The notes beneath the pieces were generated by a model that saw only the letters and a program-made list of their open reading frames with translations, was not told the origin of the DNA and ran no database searches. From Apostichopus japonicus (lineage: Eukaryota; Echinodermata; Holothuroidea; Aspidochirotida; Stichopodidae), in NCBI RefSeq assembly GCF_037975245.1, contig NC_092579.1, forward strand, positions 28,280,166-28,344,165: a stretch of 64,000 nt of DNA, read 5' to 3'. Shown piece after piece: positions 28,301 to 36,785 of the stretch. Positions within the stretch are counted from its first letter, which is position 1; each line of letters begins with the position of its first letter. Position numbers and translations under genes: made by a program.

Positions 28301-31300
28301 ACAAAGAATCATTCAAGGTTGACATTCAAATAGCCCAAGGTCTTGTCATTTTTCAGAATACATTCATAACAAAAAATTTCAGACTGTTAAAGCCTTGATT
28401 TTCCAACTATTTGTATTATACTGCTTGTGAGCATTTATTTCTGGAAAACTACAACATTTACTGAAGATTACCCTCAACTGAAACTTGCACTTTTTGAGTG
28501 TCCAATAAAAAATCAAAGCCAAAATTTGGTTCATGTGTCCCTCTAATTTTAGGTTCTGAAACCACTGCAAAGACACTATTGGCCTGAACTGTTTCAGTTA
28601 TCAGGACATTTGTTCAGGAATGTTGTGCTATTTTTTTGTATTCAATTTGTTTCATTGTCTCAAGACTGCATTTCTTGCAAGTCTCCAATGTCTCATAAAC
28701 TCAAGACTTTCTATACTCTTTTGAAATGGCAAAGAAATTGAGAGACAATGTGTGCACTTTTAGAGGCAGTATACGCTCTCTCAGAACAAGCCCTCTGATA
28801 CCAAATTCCATCTATCAAAATAAGGTCACTCATGATGCAGATCCAAGTAAACAAGTACACAACAAGCATTTCTCATACAGCATCAAGTAAGATTTTCTTC
28901 TTCTTTTTAAGCCAATCTCATTAAGTGATTAAAAAATGATTTATTGAAGAAAAAGTTATATGAACGAAAGAGCAAGTAAAATGAAAACAAATCGGTTCAA
29001 ATCCCATCACGGTAGCTTGCTCTGTTGTTGAGTAACAAAGTTTTTAAGAAATTTATTAATTTACATTTACATGTGTACATTGTTACTATTGTGCAGTAAT
29101 TTTTAATGTCAAACAATACATCAAACTGCTCATCATAAATGAACTCACAGTTTAAATTGGGATTGTGTCACACTCCATCACACCTTACAATGAACAATCT
29201 GTCCCACAACTAAATCATTTTCCAAGGTTGTATTGAGCAACAGCAGATAATGGTGTATGATGGGCTTTGTGCTTATGTATGTTTCAATCTCTGCCTTGAC
29301 TATTACTTGTATCGGACTGGATTAGCCCCATCTCTGTTACATAAAATACAGCTTATTCATGGAAAGAACAGTAACAGCAAAATAGGGCAACTGTTGGGGA
29401 AGTTTTTCTCCCCCCCCCCTCTCTCACACCCTTAATTCTGTAGTAGTAAGCAATAAAATAAGACAAGAGAACAAAATTATCCTTCTATTACTGTCACTTT
29501 TAGACACATGGCAAAAATAAATTATGAGAAACATGAAAAATGTGAAATACGATGAAAAGGATAATCAATACAGTGCATAAAAACTTATCAAACCACCAGT
29601 AAGAAATATTAAAAGCCAATAAAACATATCTTCAAAACTTAAACTCCTTCAAATTCATGAAAGTCTCTAGGTGTTAGGAATGTTACATGAATGAAATCAC
29701 TATGTCCTATTTATTGCATAGCAAAATTTAAACTTTAGCAATGAAACAAATTAGTGTCTAACAGACATGTTTCACATGAATTACTACCTGTGATATGCTG
29801 AACATTAGGAGCCATACAATATCTCCACATTATGCTTCAAGCTTTATTAATAACAAAATAGATGTTATCAATTTCCTCATACACCAATCCAGAGAACCTA
29901 CCCCTCCCATTCCCCTCCCTGTGCCTCACTAAGTTCCATAGGATATCCTAAACAATTTGAAAATTATTAAGAATGAGCAAAACTATTGACTAGAACAAGA
30001 TTTGATCCAGTGACAAACAATATTTTTAACATTTGTTACCGAGTGCAACTATCCATTTAAACTACACTGGTAGAATTTTAAACCAAGACACATGACATAC
30101 CAAGTAATCGAGGATCATACTCTAGCACAGGTTCCAAATATTGTTCTAGCCCTTCAGTCCTTTACTCTTTTCTAAATGTCTTAAAAGCTATATTAGTGTG
30201 ACAGGCAACAAACTACAGCACCATTTTGTTGCCAAACAGTGTAATACAGCTCAACAATACCATAAATTCTATTCTGAACATTTAAAAACATTCCTTTCAA
30301 CTTTTCACAAAGTAGATGCTACCAAAATCTTGCAGACATCACCTAGTGAAGTGACTGATTGGTGCCTTGTTGATAAACAAACAAGGTACCAGCTTCACCA
30401 ACCCACTACAACAAACTAAATACTGTAAGAATGTACACCTAACTCAATCTAATATGTATTAGTTATTAGCACTATTTGTGAGTATATACCTACAAAGCAT
30501 AAGCCTTACTATTTTGAGCTACCTTACGACTACATCAAGTTGCTCATACATAAAATGGAAAAAGATTTTTGCAACAAATATTCCAAGCATGTCTACATAG
30601 ACTAGCCTGAAAAGCATTTATGTGAAACAAATATTGGCAGTGACCTCCAATGCTGGTAGCTACTATCAACCATGTGTAGAACTACAGACTACAGAAATGT
30701 CAATAAATGTTTATACAGGATAAATTTTACCAAAATAATCTAGAATGTATACTGAAGAATTTATTGATGCATGTCTACTGCTGACATCTGAGATCGCTAT
30801 TCATGTTGTCAGCAATGTGGTCTACATATAGTAGCGTATGATAAATGAACCAGTTTTAAAACTGATACATTAATTCAAGTTTTCTAAGGAATGCTAAGGA
30901 TAGCATCAGCACATCTACAGCTTAATACATGAATGTACGATAGTAAACAAAATACTACTGAGTTTAAAATATCTGTACAAAACAATGACAGTTTTTTGCA
31001 ATTATGACAAGATTCTTATAATTGTATATCCCTTTTATAAATAAAACACCAACTACTCATATTGAATACTCTGACATTGCTATAATATTTGACAATTAGT
31101 TTAAAATATTTCTTAAATGTTATCCATGTTTTGCATATTCTAAGTAAGCTATGTGCTGTAACAAAGAGAGTTGTCATAGTAAGGAGAAGTTTCTTTTCAG
31201 ATCTGATATTTAAGAAATGAACAACATGGTCAACCATTACATATGCTATGACCATGATACTTGACCATATGTATCCAATGGGCAAAAGCAAGATTAAAGA

Positions 31301-33501
31301 TGTATTTTACTAATATTTTAAATTAAACAAAAGAAATCATACTCAATAATGTAGTATTAAAAACATGACAAGCAGACACTTTGCCAATTTAAATAAAACA
31401 AGAAAAGGAACAAAAAATCTGTTAACTTATATTAAGTTATTCATAATATGAAGAGCTGTGTTGGAAATGTTAATTTGTCCTCTCCTCTTTCAAGGGAACG
31501 AATATGCGAAAACGGCTCAGTTACGATGGCGGCTTTTTGTAATGGGAACAGACCTCCTTCAGCTAGCTTCCTTAAACAACACACATAATTTGCGGTTATG
31601 GCGCAGAATGTGATTCATCAAAACTGCTATTCGCGACATGATTGCTGCTAGTTTGCTGTTCCACACAGGAGAGGCGTATTCATCAAACACAAGTGCAAAT
31701 ACTTTTAACATTTATGACCATAAATCACCAAATGCATAAGAATAAGTTAGAAACAAATCTAACAGAGAACAACCTTCAATCTCTGAAGGTAACGATAATA
31801 TAAGGGTAACCACAGGTTACAACAACAATGTTCCATTGAACTGAAACAAGGTCTTAAATTTAAATTTCTCCATAGGAGATACACACTTAACAGATCTTTT
31901 AATGAGGAAACAAAATGTTAATTAATCAAGGTCAAAAGCATTTGAGGTGCTGTATAAAAACATAATTTCAAGATGATTTTATCTTTAAAGTTTACTTACA
32001 AGTACCACACATGACTCAAATGGCAAAGAGAATGAAGAAAATATCACCCAAACTGGATGGTCTTACGTACTGCTTTTGATATGCTGTCTCTTGTGGGCTC
32101 CCTGAAAGAAAAGCAAAGAGAGTTTTACGTCAGTTAGAATCAATGCCACCAGCACCACAACCAAAAATATTGTGCATATTTTTCAAATCTACTCACTTTT
32201 AAACACAATTATTGGGAAACTACAACTATTTGAAGAGATGGTAAAACTATTGCTAAAGTAGCGACATATTAAGTCACAGAGCCCGCCTTCTTTTCATTTT
32301 AAAATGCAAATGAGATGCATTTCAACAATGAGAAATGAAGCAATATGTACCACACTCTAAATGGGACCAGCTCAGTGTGTAGATAATTACAGTTAAACAT
32401 ATTCCATTCCTATGGTCTACATATCAATGCATGGTTGACCATCAAGATTAGGGCATTCATGGTGGTATGAGACAGAAAATCAAAAATGAAATAACGTGCC
32501 CAATGATCAAATAATTTATTTCGCAGGAAAAGCTGGCACCATGCCTGTCACTTATTCCTTATGCTGGTCAACCTATCTAATCAGGCAGGTTCCAGAGTAA
32601 ATCAATTTTGTGAGAAGAGGATTAGCCTACACCTTTCTCTACTCACATATTCCTCAATTTGTGTATCATTTGCTCTGGACAATGATGCAACTGAAGATTA
32701 ACTAAAACTGTATCCTTAAACCGAAAACAAAGATCATACCCAGTGATATTGGCACCAACACCTCCAACAGGAATTCTTCTTACTTGCACTGATGCATTCT
32801 TTGGGATAAAGGCGTCGTCTTGCTTGTATTCTGAAAACCAGAAAGATTGCATATTAAAATAAAACTAAAACAGTTCTAGGCAAATACTGTGGCAATTGCA
32901 CATCATAATTCCTACTTTTGAGGGGAAATGGACGATACTACAACGTGACCTATGACCCAACCATTGACACTTCAGGAAAATGTCTTTGAACTTTATAAGG
33001 TACAATGTACAGACAGTATAAACAAACCCCTTTTTCTTCATTTATTATTCCTTCAGAAGGCTAACACACGCCAAAATCAATAACCATCGTGGACTGAACA
33101 AGCAAGGTTGCCTGTGGTTTCACTTATATTGTAGAAAACATATCTTCAACTTTGGTTTTGTTCTGATGCGGTAATACAATACAATGTCAAACTTGTACAG
33201 TAAACCATGCATCGAGGCTCTTATGACAAAAAGTGTGAGAAAAAAAACCCCTGATTCTTTGATTTTATGCATATATATAAAAGATATGATACAAATACAT
33301 TTCCAAACTAGTAAAAAAAAAAAAAAAACACATACCTTCACCAGTTTGTGCATTTGTCACTTGTAGATCAAACTCTGTTGCATTCAATTTTTGCTGATCC
33401 ATGATGCTTTTCTTGAATTCTGCCAGGGAAATATGTAGTCCATCAAATATGACAGTGTCATACTTGTTCTGGCTCTTAAATTTGTAGTGAACTGATGCCA
33501 T
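7046..33501 (-). CDS. RBBP6: E3 ubiquitin-protein ligase RBBP6 (whole gene, 13 coding exons)
   Basis: RBBP6 is a nuclear RING-type ubiquitin ligase that binds p53 and Rb and takes part in mRNA 3'-end processing; its yeast relative is Mpe1. Thirteen exons join without frame breaks to 6000 nt, giving 1999 residues against about 1792 in human. The order is an N-terminal DWNN ubiquitin-like domain (residues 1 to ~80), a CCHC zinc knuckle (C150, C153, H158, C163) and a U-box-like RING (C260, C263, C275/C276, C281, C284, C297, C300). Pro/Gln/His-rich repeats follow, then an RS-rich stretch and a long Lys/Glu-rich tail. Conserved tail motifs include PPPYDVNSYYG, VPLSKWE and a closing Lys/His-rich block. 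It is divergent from TEDC2. Introns longer than 300 bp not listed separately (12795-13660, 13701-14609, 15423-15987, 16482-17065, 17209-17645, 17770-18672, 18762-19302, 32102-32739, 32831-33335) show only AT-rich sequence and simple repeats. Assignment is secure; single splice sites are manual calls. Confidence 0.95.
10368..11923 (-). repeat. RBBP6 intron 12 with degenerate ~250-300 bp direct repeats
   Basis: Three diverged copies of one segment are seen, marked by CATCACCAT followed by CAAGTAT-type text at about 11050, 11303 and 11598. Each is followed by a GCCCACTCATTAATAT box and by GGGCATCTACCTACCAAG. The repeat covers about 10990-11810. No protein is supported. The unit contains small palindromes around ATTAATATTCATGA. 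Confidence 0.6.
11924..12794 (-). CDS. RBBP6: RBBP6 exon 12 (Pro/Gly-rich)
   Basis: Encodes a proline/glycine-rich stretch with four 8-residue repeats of GVQGPPPR type (24-bp units, about 12376-12474). It ends PLTEEEFYLEKFKLK, equivalent to the human REEFYREQRRLK motif. The donor AA/GTAAGT leaves two bases. Disordered Pro-rich sequence between the RING and RS regions is typical of the family. Confidence 0.9.
13661..13700 (-). CDS. RBBP6: RBBP6 exon 11 (40 nt)
   Basis: Encodes SLGYLPNPSQRFP. The acceptor AAGTTCAG was chosen over a nearby TTTAG because only it keeps frame with both exon 10 (phase 0) and exon 12 (needs one base). The sequence recalls the human LGYLVSP motif. The donor is CAG/GTGAGC. 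Confidence 0.75.
14610..15422 (-). CDS. RBBP6: RBBP6 exon 10 (Gln/His/Pro heptad repeat region)
   Basis: Begins TVMNFQTETGY, the conserved end of the RING region, then turns low-complexity. About 18 consecutive 7-residue repeats of the type HHQSGPP or QQHQSGP occupy roughly 14695-15072, encoded by a 21-bp tandem repeat. The repeats are disordered and specific to this lineage; human RBBP6 has Pro-rich but different sequence here. The donor is CCG/GTAAG in phase 0. Confidence 0.88.
15988..16091 (-). CDS. RBBP6: RBBP6 exon 9 (RING second half)
   Basis: Completes C284 and encodes IRTTLLETENHQCPSCKE, then DVSPDSLVPNKSLRE. This supplies the final zinc ligands C297 and C300 and the conserved helix after the RING. 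Splice sites are canonical and the exit phase is 0. Confidence 0.95.
16309..16481 (-). CDS. RBBP6: RBBP6 exon 8 (RING first half)
   Basis: Encodes AYAKGKKERPPFVPG, then ELVCVICGLLMKDAVVIP and CCGKSFCDE. Here C260, C263, C275/C276 and C281 form most of the metal-binding set of the U-box-like RING finger. The exon ends one base into the C284 codon at GAAT/GTAAG. Confidence 0.96.
16723..16740. repeat. (TA)n microsatellite
   Basis: An uninterrupted alternating TA run inside RBBP6 intron 7. Confidence 0.9.
17066..17208 (-). CDS. RBBP6: RBBP6 exon 7 (between zinc knuckle and RING)
   Basis: Encodes RMPGIKPSSGIPQSFM, then DPRMPGAMLTPSGQYAV, matching the human stretch with STGIPRSFM and GAMLTNTGKYA. 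This highly conserved linker is typical of RBBP6 orthologues. The exon begins in phase 0 and ends with two bases of a codon. Confidence 0.94.
17646..17769 (-). CDS. RBBP6: RBBP6 exon 6 (CCHC zinc knuckle)
   Basis: Encodes YTCFNCGKPGHIVKACP, a complete C-X2-C-X4-H-X4-C zinc knuckle (C150, C153, H158, C163). In this family the knuckle contributes to RNA binding. It is followed by LNKPPLNPSYARRQ. Both splice sites are canonical and the exon ends in phase 0. Confidence 0.95.
18673..18761 (-). CDS. RBBP6: RBBP6 exon 5
   Basis: Encodes TSDLASANADENSKILAM, then VQQSGQDYDPS. This is the well-conserved spacer before the zinc knuckle (human LAEANASEEDKI and SQSGHEYDP). The donor AA/GTAAGT leaves two bases that join exon 6 to give asparagine. 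Confidence 0.93.
19303..19335 (-). CDS. RBBP6: RBBP6 exon 4 (33 nt)
   Basis: Encodes AGKMTVAELTR in phase 0 between a TTCTTTATAG acceptor and a CGG/GTAGG donor. It matches the family segment SLAQLTK, which precedes the conserved NA.E..KI helix. Confidence 0.85.
21817..21864. repeat. 24-bp tandem duplication
   Basis: TGATACAGGGCCCTCTGC plus six more bases occurs twice back to back, with one difference. It lies in RBBP6 intron 3 and shows no sign of function. Confidence 0.85.
22577..23186. mobile_element. TTAA-flanked DNA transposon, copy 1
   Basis: Flanked by TTAA on both sides (22573-22576 and 23187-23190), with perfect 15-bp inverted ends AGCAGCATTTTGCGT. TTAA target duplications are used by piggyBac and Kolobok elements; the superfamily is not decided here. 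There is no transposase frame, so at 610 bp it is non-autonomous. It lies in RBBP6 intron 3. Confidence 0.75.
24624..25328. mobile_element. TTAA-flanked DNA transposon, copy 2 (inverted, older)
   Basis: The left end TTAAGCAGCTTTTTGC and the right end GCAAAAAGCTGCTT repeat the ends of copy 1. The interior matches copy 1 in reverse orientation, for example the CTCAACCTCA block near 24657. The right flank has lost TTAA and there are many substitutions, so it is the more decayed copy. The two copies form a large imperfect inverted repeat in the intron. Confidence 0.65.
32071..32101 (-). CDS. RBBP6: RBBP6 exon 3 (short linker)
   Basis: A 31-nt exon reading EPTRDSISKA after a split glycine, with acceptor TTTCTTTCAG and donor GCA/GTACGT. 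It matches the family linker after DWNN (EP...TKA in human). A stronger-looking donor 4 nt further on would break the frame, so the first was chosen. Reading on into the intron meets a stop after eight codons, at 32044. Confidence 0.75.
32740..32830 (-). CDS. RBBP6: RBBP6 exon 2 (DWNN domain second half)
   Basis: Encodes EYKQDDAFIPKNASV and VRRIPVGGV, the conserved C-terminal half of the DWNN fold. The acceptor is TTTTCAG and the donor is GG/GTATG. The entry and exit phases fit exons 1 and 3. Confidence 0.93.
33336..33501 (-). CDS. RBBP6: RBBP6 exon 1 (start codon, DWNN domain first half)
   Basis: Encodes MASVHYKFKSQNKYDTV onward, 55 codons plus one base, closely matching the start of the animal DWNN domain, including FDGLHISL and DLQVTNAQT. 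The start is fixed by this homology. The exon ends at a GAAG/GTATG donor. A T-rich tract follows in the intron. Confidence 0.95.
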
Positions 33502-33559
33502 TTTAACAGGTGATCTTGCTGGGGCAAGCTTCAGTTAAGCACTGACATCAAGAAATAAT
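33502..33559 (-). other. RBBP6: RBBP6 5' UTR next to the start codon, with likely splice acceptor
   Basis: Upstream of the ATG the minus strand reads TTGATTTTCACAG followed by ATTATTTC, a good acceptor. The first coding exon therefore probably starts at 33559 and is joined to an upstream non-coding exon. Confidence 0.5.
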
Positions 33560-33914
33560 CTGTGAAAATCAATATAAGGAGAGAAATGAAAAACATTAAT
33601 CTTTTATATCATTTGAAAAATTTACAACATTAGTGTTGCACCAGTTATTGGCATTTACAACCAGCATAGGCCAATAGCAGTCATATTGGGAAAATTTGTA
33701 TCCTTTACCAATACCTCACAACTGATAGCAATTCTTCAAAACAAACACACTTCTTGCTGGGTTAAGTTGCAAAAATATTGGTGAAGATACTAAACCCTTT
33801 CTGTGTCATAATTTGGCACTCTTATAATCTAGTAATATACCTGTGGTACAAACATTTGTAACTTTAAAATGGAAGCCACCCAATCATCCTTAACTGCTCG
33901 CAACAATATTCATA

Positions 33915-34195
33915 CAAAGTGGCTATTGTTACGACTAGACGTAACAATAATTTCCGACTACGCATGCGCAGTTGCTATTTTCATGACCAGGAGTACTATT
34001 TTTACGAGGAGGAGTAACAATAATTTCCGGTTAGGGTTAGGGTAAGGGTTAGAATCGAGGTTTAGGGTTATGTTAAGGGTTAGGGTTACCCCTACTACAT
34101 GCCCAGTTGCTTTATGAATTGCTCTTGAATTTGCCTTTGTCGTAAGAATAGTTTATAAATATTTGTTACGACTTGTCGTAAGAATAGCCACGGCC
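33915..34195. mobile_element. Inverted-repeat element carrying telomere-like TTAGGG repeats
   Basis: The ends are inverted repeats of about 27 bp: GTGGCTATTGTTACGAC on the left and, in reverse, GTGGCTATTCTTACGAC on the right. The 9-bp word ATATTCATA flanks both sides (33906-33914 and 34196-34204) as a likely target duplication; a 9-bp duplication would suit Mutator-like elements. The core (34022-34091) contains several GGTTAGGG and GGGTTAGG variants. The element is 281 bp with no coding capacity. It lies in the probable first intron of RBBP6, about 410 bp upstream of the ATG. Confidence 0.75.
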
Positions 34196-34737
34196 ATATT
34201 CATAACTTAAATTTGTGAAATGTGAACTGAAAATTTTCATTTAGTATAGAAAAACTATAGATGAACAGAACTTATATTAGCCTCATATGCATAATGTATT
34301 ATAGTGGAGTCTTGCTATAAACTAAAAATGGGATTACTTAATGAACAAAACGAGAAAAAAATATGTATTTTTCACTTTCAGATTGGTTTTCTGTAGCATA
34401 ATCTAACATCTGCTCATTGTACACTGGCTAGGCTAACGAAATTGGGACCAATTCGTGTTCTTTTGATAAGTCTTAACACAACTTGACTGAAGATGTCAAT
34501 TCCTATAAATATCAGTATGCGGTAGACCTAAACTTAGACAAAATGCCAATTAACCTGTTTTCCAACTTCAGTTATATCTGTAAAAGCAGCGCAAGAAATG
34601 ACGATGCTTTAGATTGAAGTAGATTATTAAACGATGTTCCAACTGTCTGACGTTTTCAAGTACTAGCCTAGGCTCAATTAGCTTATCGTTTATTATATAC
34701 GATATAATATTAACAAGACAATTAGGGAAAAACTAAC

Positions 34738-34880
34738 CTCGTTCGCAATCTTCCATCGACTTAGGATAAAACTTTCACAAAACTGACATTTTGGAAACTT
34801 GAGTAATCAAGGAATGATTCTAATCGTGTGCGGAAACGATTTTGTTGCTTCTGTTAAATTTCTGTTTATATTCTTCAGCG
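34738..34880 (-). other. RBBP6: Candidate non-coding first exon of RBBP6
   Basis: On the minus strand GCGAACGAG/GTTAGTTT gives a plausible donor at 34738, about 1.2 kb upstream of the acceptor at 33559. The upstream limit (the transcription start) is not visible and is set arbitrarily. This is inference from splice signals only. Confidence 0.3.
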
Positions 34881-35672
34881 ACGGGTAATAATCTCTGTCT
34901 GTTTGACGAACAAAGAACTAGTTCGCTAAACACGAACCACCGTATGCGTTTTGTATATATTTGCCGTGTATATATCGCATAAACGTACACAGGCGATGTT
35001 CGGGGTTTACGACTTTGGAAGTAAGGGATCGTGACTGTCTGCTAGATGAGGGCGGCCGTTTGAGCAATATAAGTATCTTATGTAACGTTGATGATGAAAA
35101 ATCGAGCTGCTTCCAGTACTTTCTGAAACGGATGATTCGTAATCAGGGGGGCAACCATGTTTACTTATTTGTGGGGATGGGGGGTGGGAGGGGGGGGGAG
35201 GCAGGAGGATGATTGACATTATTCACCCGCTCCAAGAAAAGGTGGTTGCATCCATGATTGTAATGAATGACTCCCTTGGAAGATATGTTGGACGGTTCGC
35301 ATGCCTCGGAGGTACCGTACCCAAACTTAAATTAGGAAATTGACTTTGAACTGTACAAGAAGAAGAAGCGAAAATATGATCATCAAACTGCCCTCAAATA
35401 TGCAGAAAAATTAGAAGTACCCACTTGGCCTGATTGACGTATTTGCTGTAACTGGTGTTGCTCGGAACTTAGCCTCACCAATGGTTGGCGATTATTTATT
35501 CAAAACTCGATTGCAGTTGATCCAAAGTCATGTATATATGTTCTTATATTGGGATAGACTTTGTAATTATTATTTCTTCCATGTCACTTTTTATTCAAGA
35601 GTTCATTCATAGTATGCATTAACTTGAAATGGTTCTTGTTCATACATACGGGACAAGTCAAGAGTTATCATT

Positions 35673-35711
35673 AATCAGGGAAATGCTACCCAGGGTAACA
35701 TTTCCCTGATT
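35673..35711. repeat. 39-bp near-perfect palindrome
   Basis: Arms AATCAGGGAAATG and CATTTCCCTGATT are exact reverse complements. They enclose a second inner pair TACCC/GGGTA, with one mismatch between the two pairs and a single central base. It could form a long hairpin or cruciform. Confidence 0.9.
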
Positions 35712-35930
35712 CAATTAACAGAAACACCTGTCTACTAAAATTAATTTTGAACCGTTATTTGTAAGCACAACTTTCTATACAATGACCGTTATCATGTCTC
35801 TATCCGATACGTACTAATAATCCAACAACATCCTGTGACAACATCCTCTCATTCAATGAAAGATTACAAAACACTGCATGCTCAAAAAGTTGTAGGCTTT
35901 AACGAAAACAGCTACCTGTATTTATTGACT

Positions 35931-36192
35931 AATATTACCACCATCCTTCTCTGTAGAAATCAAGTGGTCGATACACCATGTTTATCATTCGAAAATCCTG
36001 GTTTATCAGAATAACTGGGTATACCGGTCGAAAAACCCAGGTTTTCAGTGGTAAACCAGAATTTCCGTTTGATAATTCAGGTTTATGAACGATAAACGAG
36101 GATTTCCTACCAATATGCCCAGATATTTCAATCAAACAGGATTTTCGACCGATAATCTGTCGATAAACCTGGCTTATAGTTTGGTAATACAT
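35931..36192. repeat. Possible fold-back element
   Basis: CGAAAATCCTG on the left recurs inverted as CAGGATTTTCG on the right. ATTACCA near the left edge is matched by TGGTAAT at the right edge. Between them, GGTTTAT/ATAAACC words recur several times in both orientations. No clear target duplication was found. Confidence 0.4.
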
Positions 36193-36231
36193 ATGCCGTA
36201 TCTGTGTAATTTGCCGTGGTGTCACTGGGTG

Positions 36232-36504
36232 CAGGCGCTTAGCCAAGGAGGGGGGGGCGAAGGGGGCAACATATATTTTTTTGGTATGTTTTAATGATAT
36301 CACTAGTAATTTCAAGCTTAGATGCAACTTACAAGGCCTGGGATGTGCCATTTCCAGCGATCTGGGAGGCATTTTCAGCCAAAATTTTCTTGTACGCTTG
36401 TATGGTGGTGTTACGCTTAGATAGTTTTCAATGCCGAATCTACGGCTCTGATAGTTTGCCTACAGATTTGCCCCTCCCTTGGCAAATTCCTGGCTACGCG
36501 CCTG
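36232..36504. mobile_element. hAT-type miniature element upstream of TEDC2
   Basis: The left end is CAGGCGCTTAGCCAAGGA and the right end in reverse is CAGGCGCGTAGCCAGGAA. An exact 8-bp duplication ACTGGGTG lies at 36224-36231 and 36505-36512. It is 273 bp with no transposase. It ends 240 bp before the TEDC2 start codon, so it may lie in the promoter or 5' UTR. Confidence 0.88.
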
Positions 36505-36744
36505 ACTGGGTGACGATGACGAATCAAAATATTTTTAATTATAACAATTAATCTAATTTTTGTATTAGACATTTGGCTTCCCATGATCTCGTTTGCAGAC
36601 ATGGTGTACTCGCATCTGGCAACGATGACTAGGCTAGTTGACTTCGATTTGGATACGGATTTCAAAACATGATCATCTTGTTGCTTGCAAGAAGCACACA
36701 CAGTTAGTCACCCTAAGCTATTGCACATTTGTCTTTCGCCTCAA

Positions 36745-36785
36745 ATGGATTCGTTTTCAGCTGAGAACTCATCAGGTTACCCTAC
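36745..36785 (+). CDS. TEDC2: TEDC2 exon 1 (start codon)
   Basis: Encodes MDSFSAENSSGYP and ends AC/GTAAGT. It was found by looking for an ATG exon whose phase fits exon 2. The join gives threonine and opens exon 2 as NLPRSLLQWQEYLEQN. The start is plausible but rests on phase and donor quality alone. Confidence 0.6.

Larger units (their letters stand above)
19336..32070 (-). other. RBBP6 intron 3 (12.7 kb)
   Basis: This long intron separates the DWNN exons from the zinc-knuckle and RING exons. No further coding exon is supported. It holds two inverted copies of a TTAA-flanked element (22577-23186 and about 24624-25328), a 24-bp tandem duplication at 21817-21864, and otherwise AT-rich sequence with scattered short open frames that look random. 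Confidence 0.7.
34881..36744. other. Head-to-head spacer between RBBP6 and TEDC2
   Basis: The two genes diverge from here, so both promoters should lie in or next to this spacer. It contains a 39-bp palindrome (35673-35711), a fold-back-like segment (about 35931-36192), a hAT element (36232-36504) and a G-rich patch near 35150-35200. TATATA words occur near 34954 and 34969, but no core promoter can be assigned with confidence. Confidence 0.5.

Noticed and set aside
34022-34091. Telomere end or telomere fusion
   Set aside because: The TTAGGG-like tract is short, degenerate and enclosed in an inverted-repeat element with a target duplication, with ordinary sequence on both sides.
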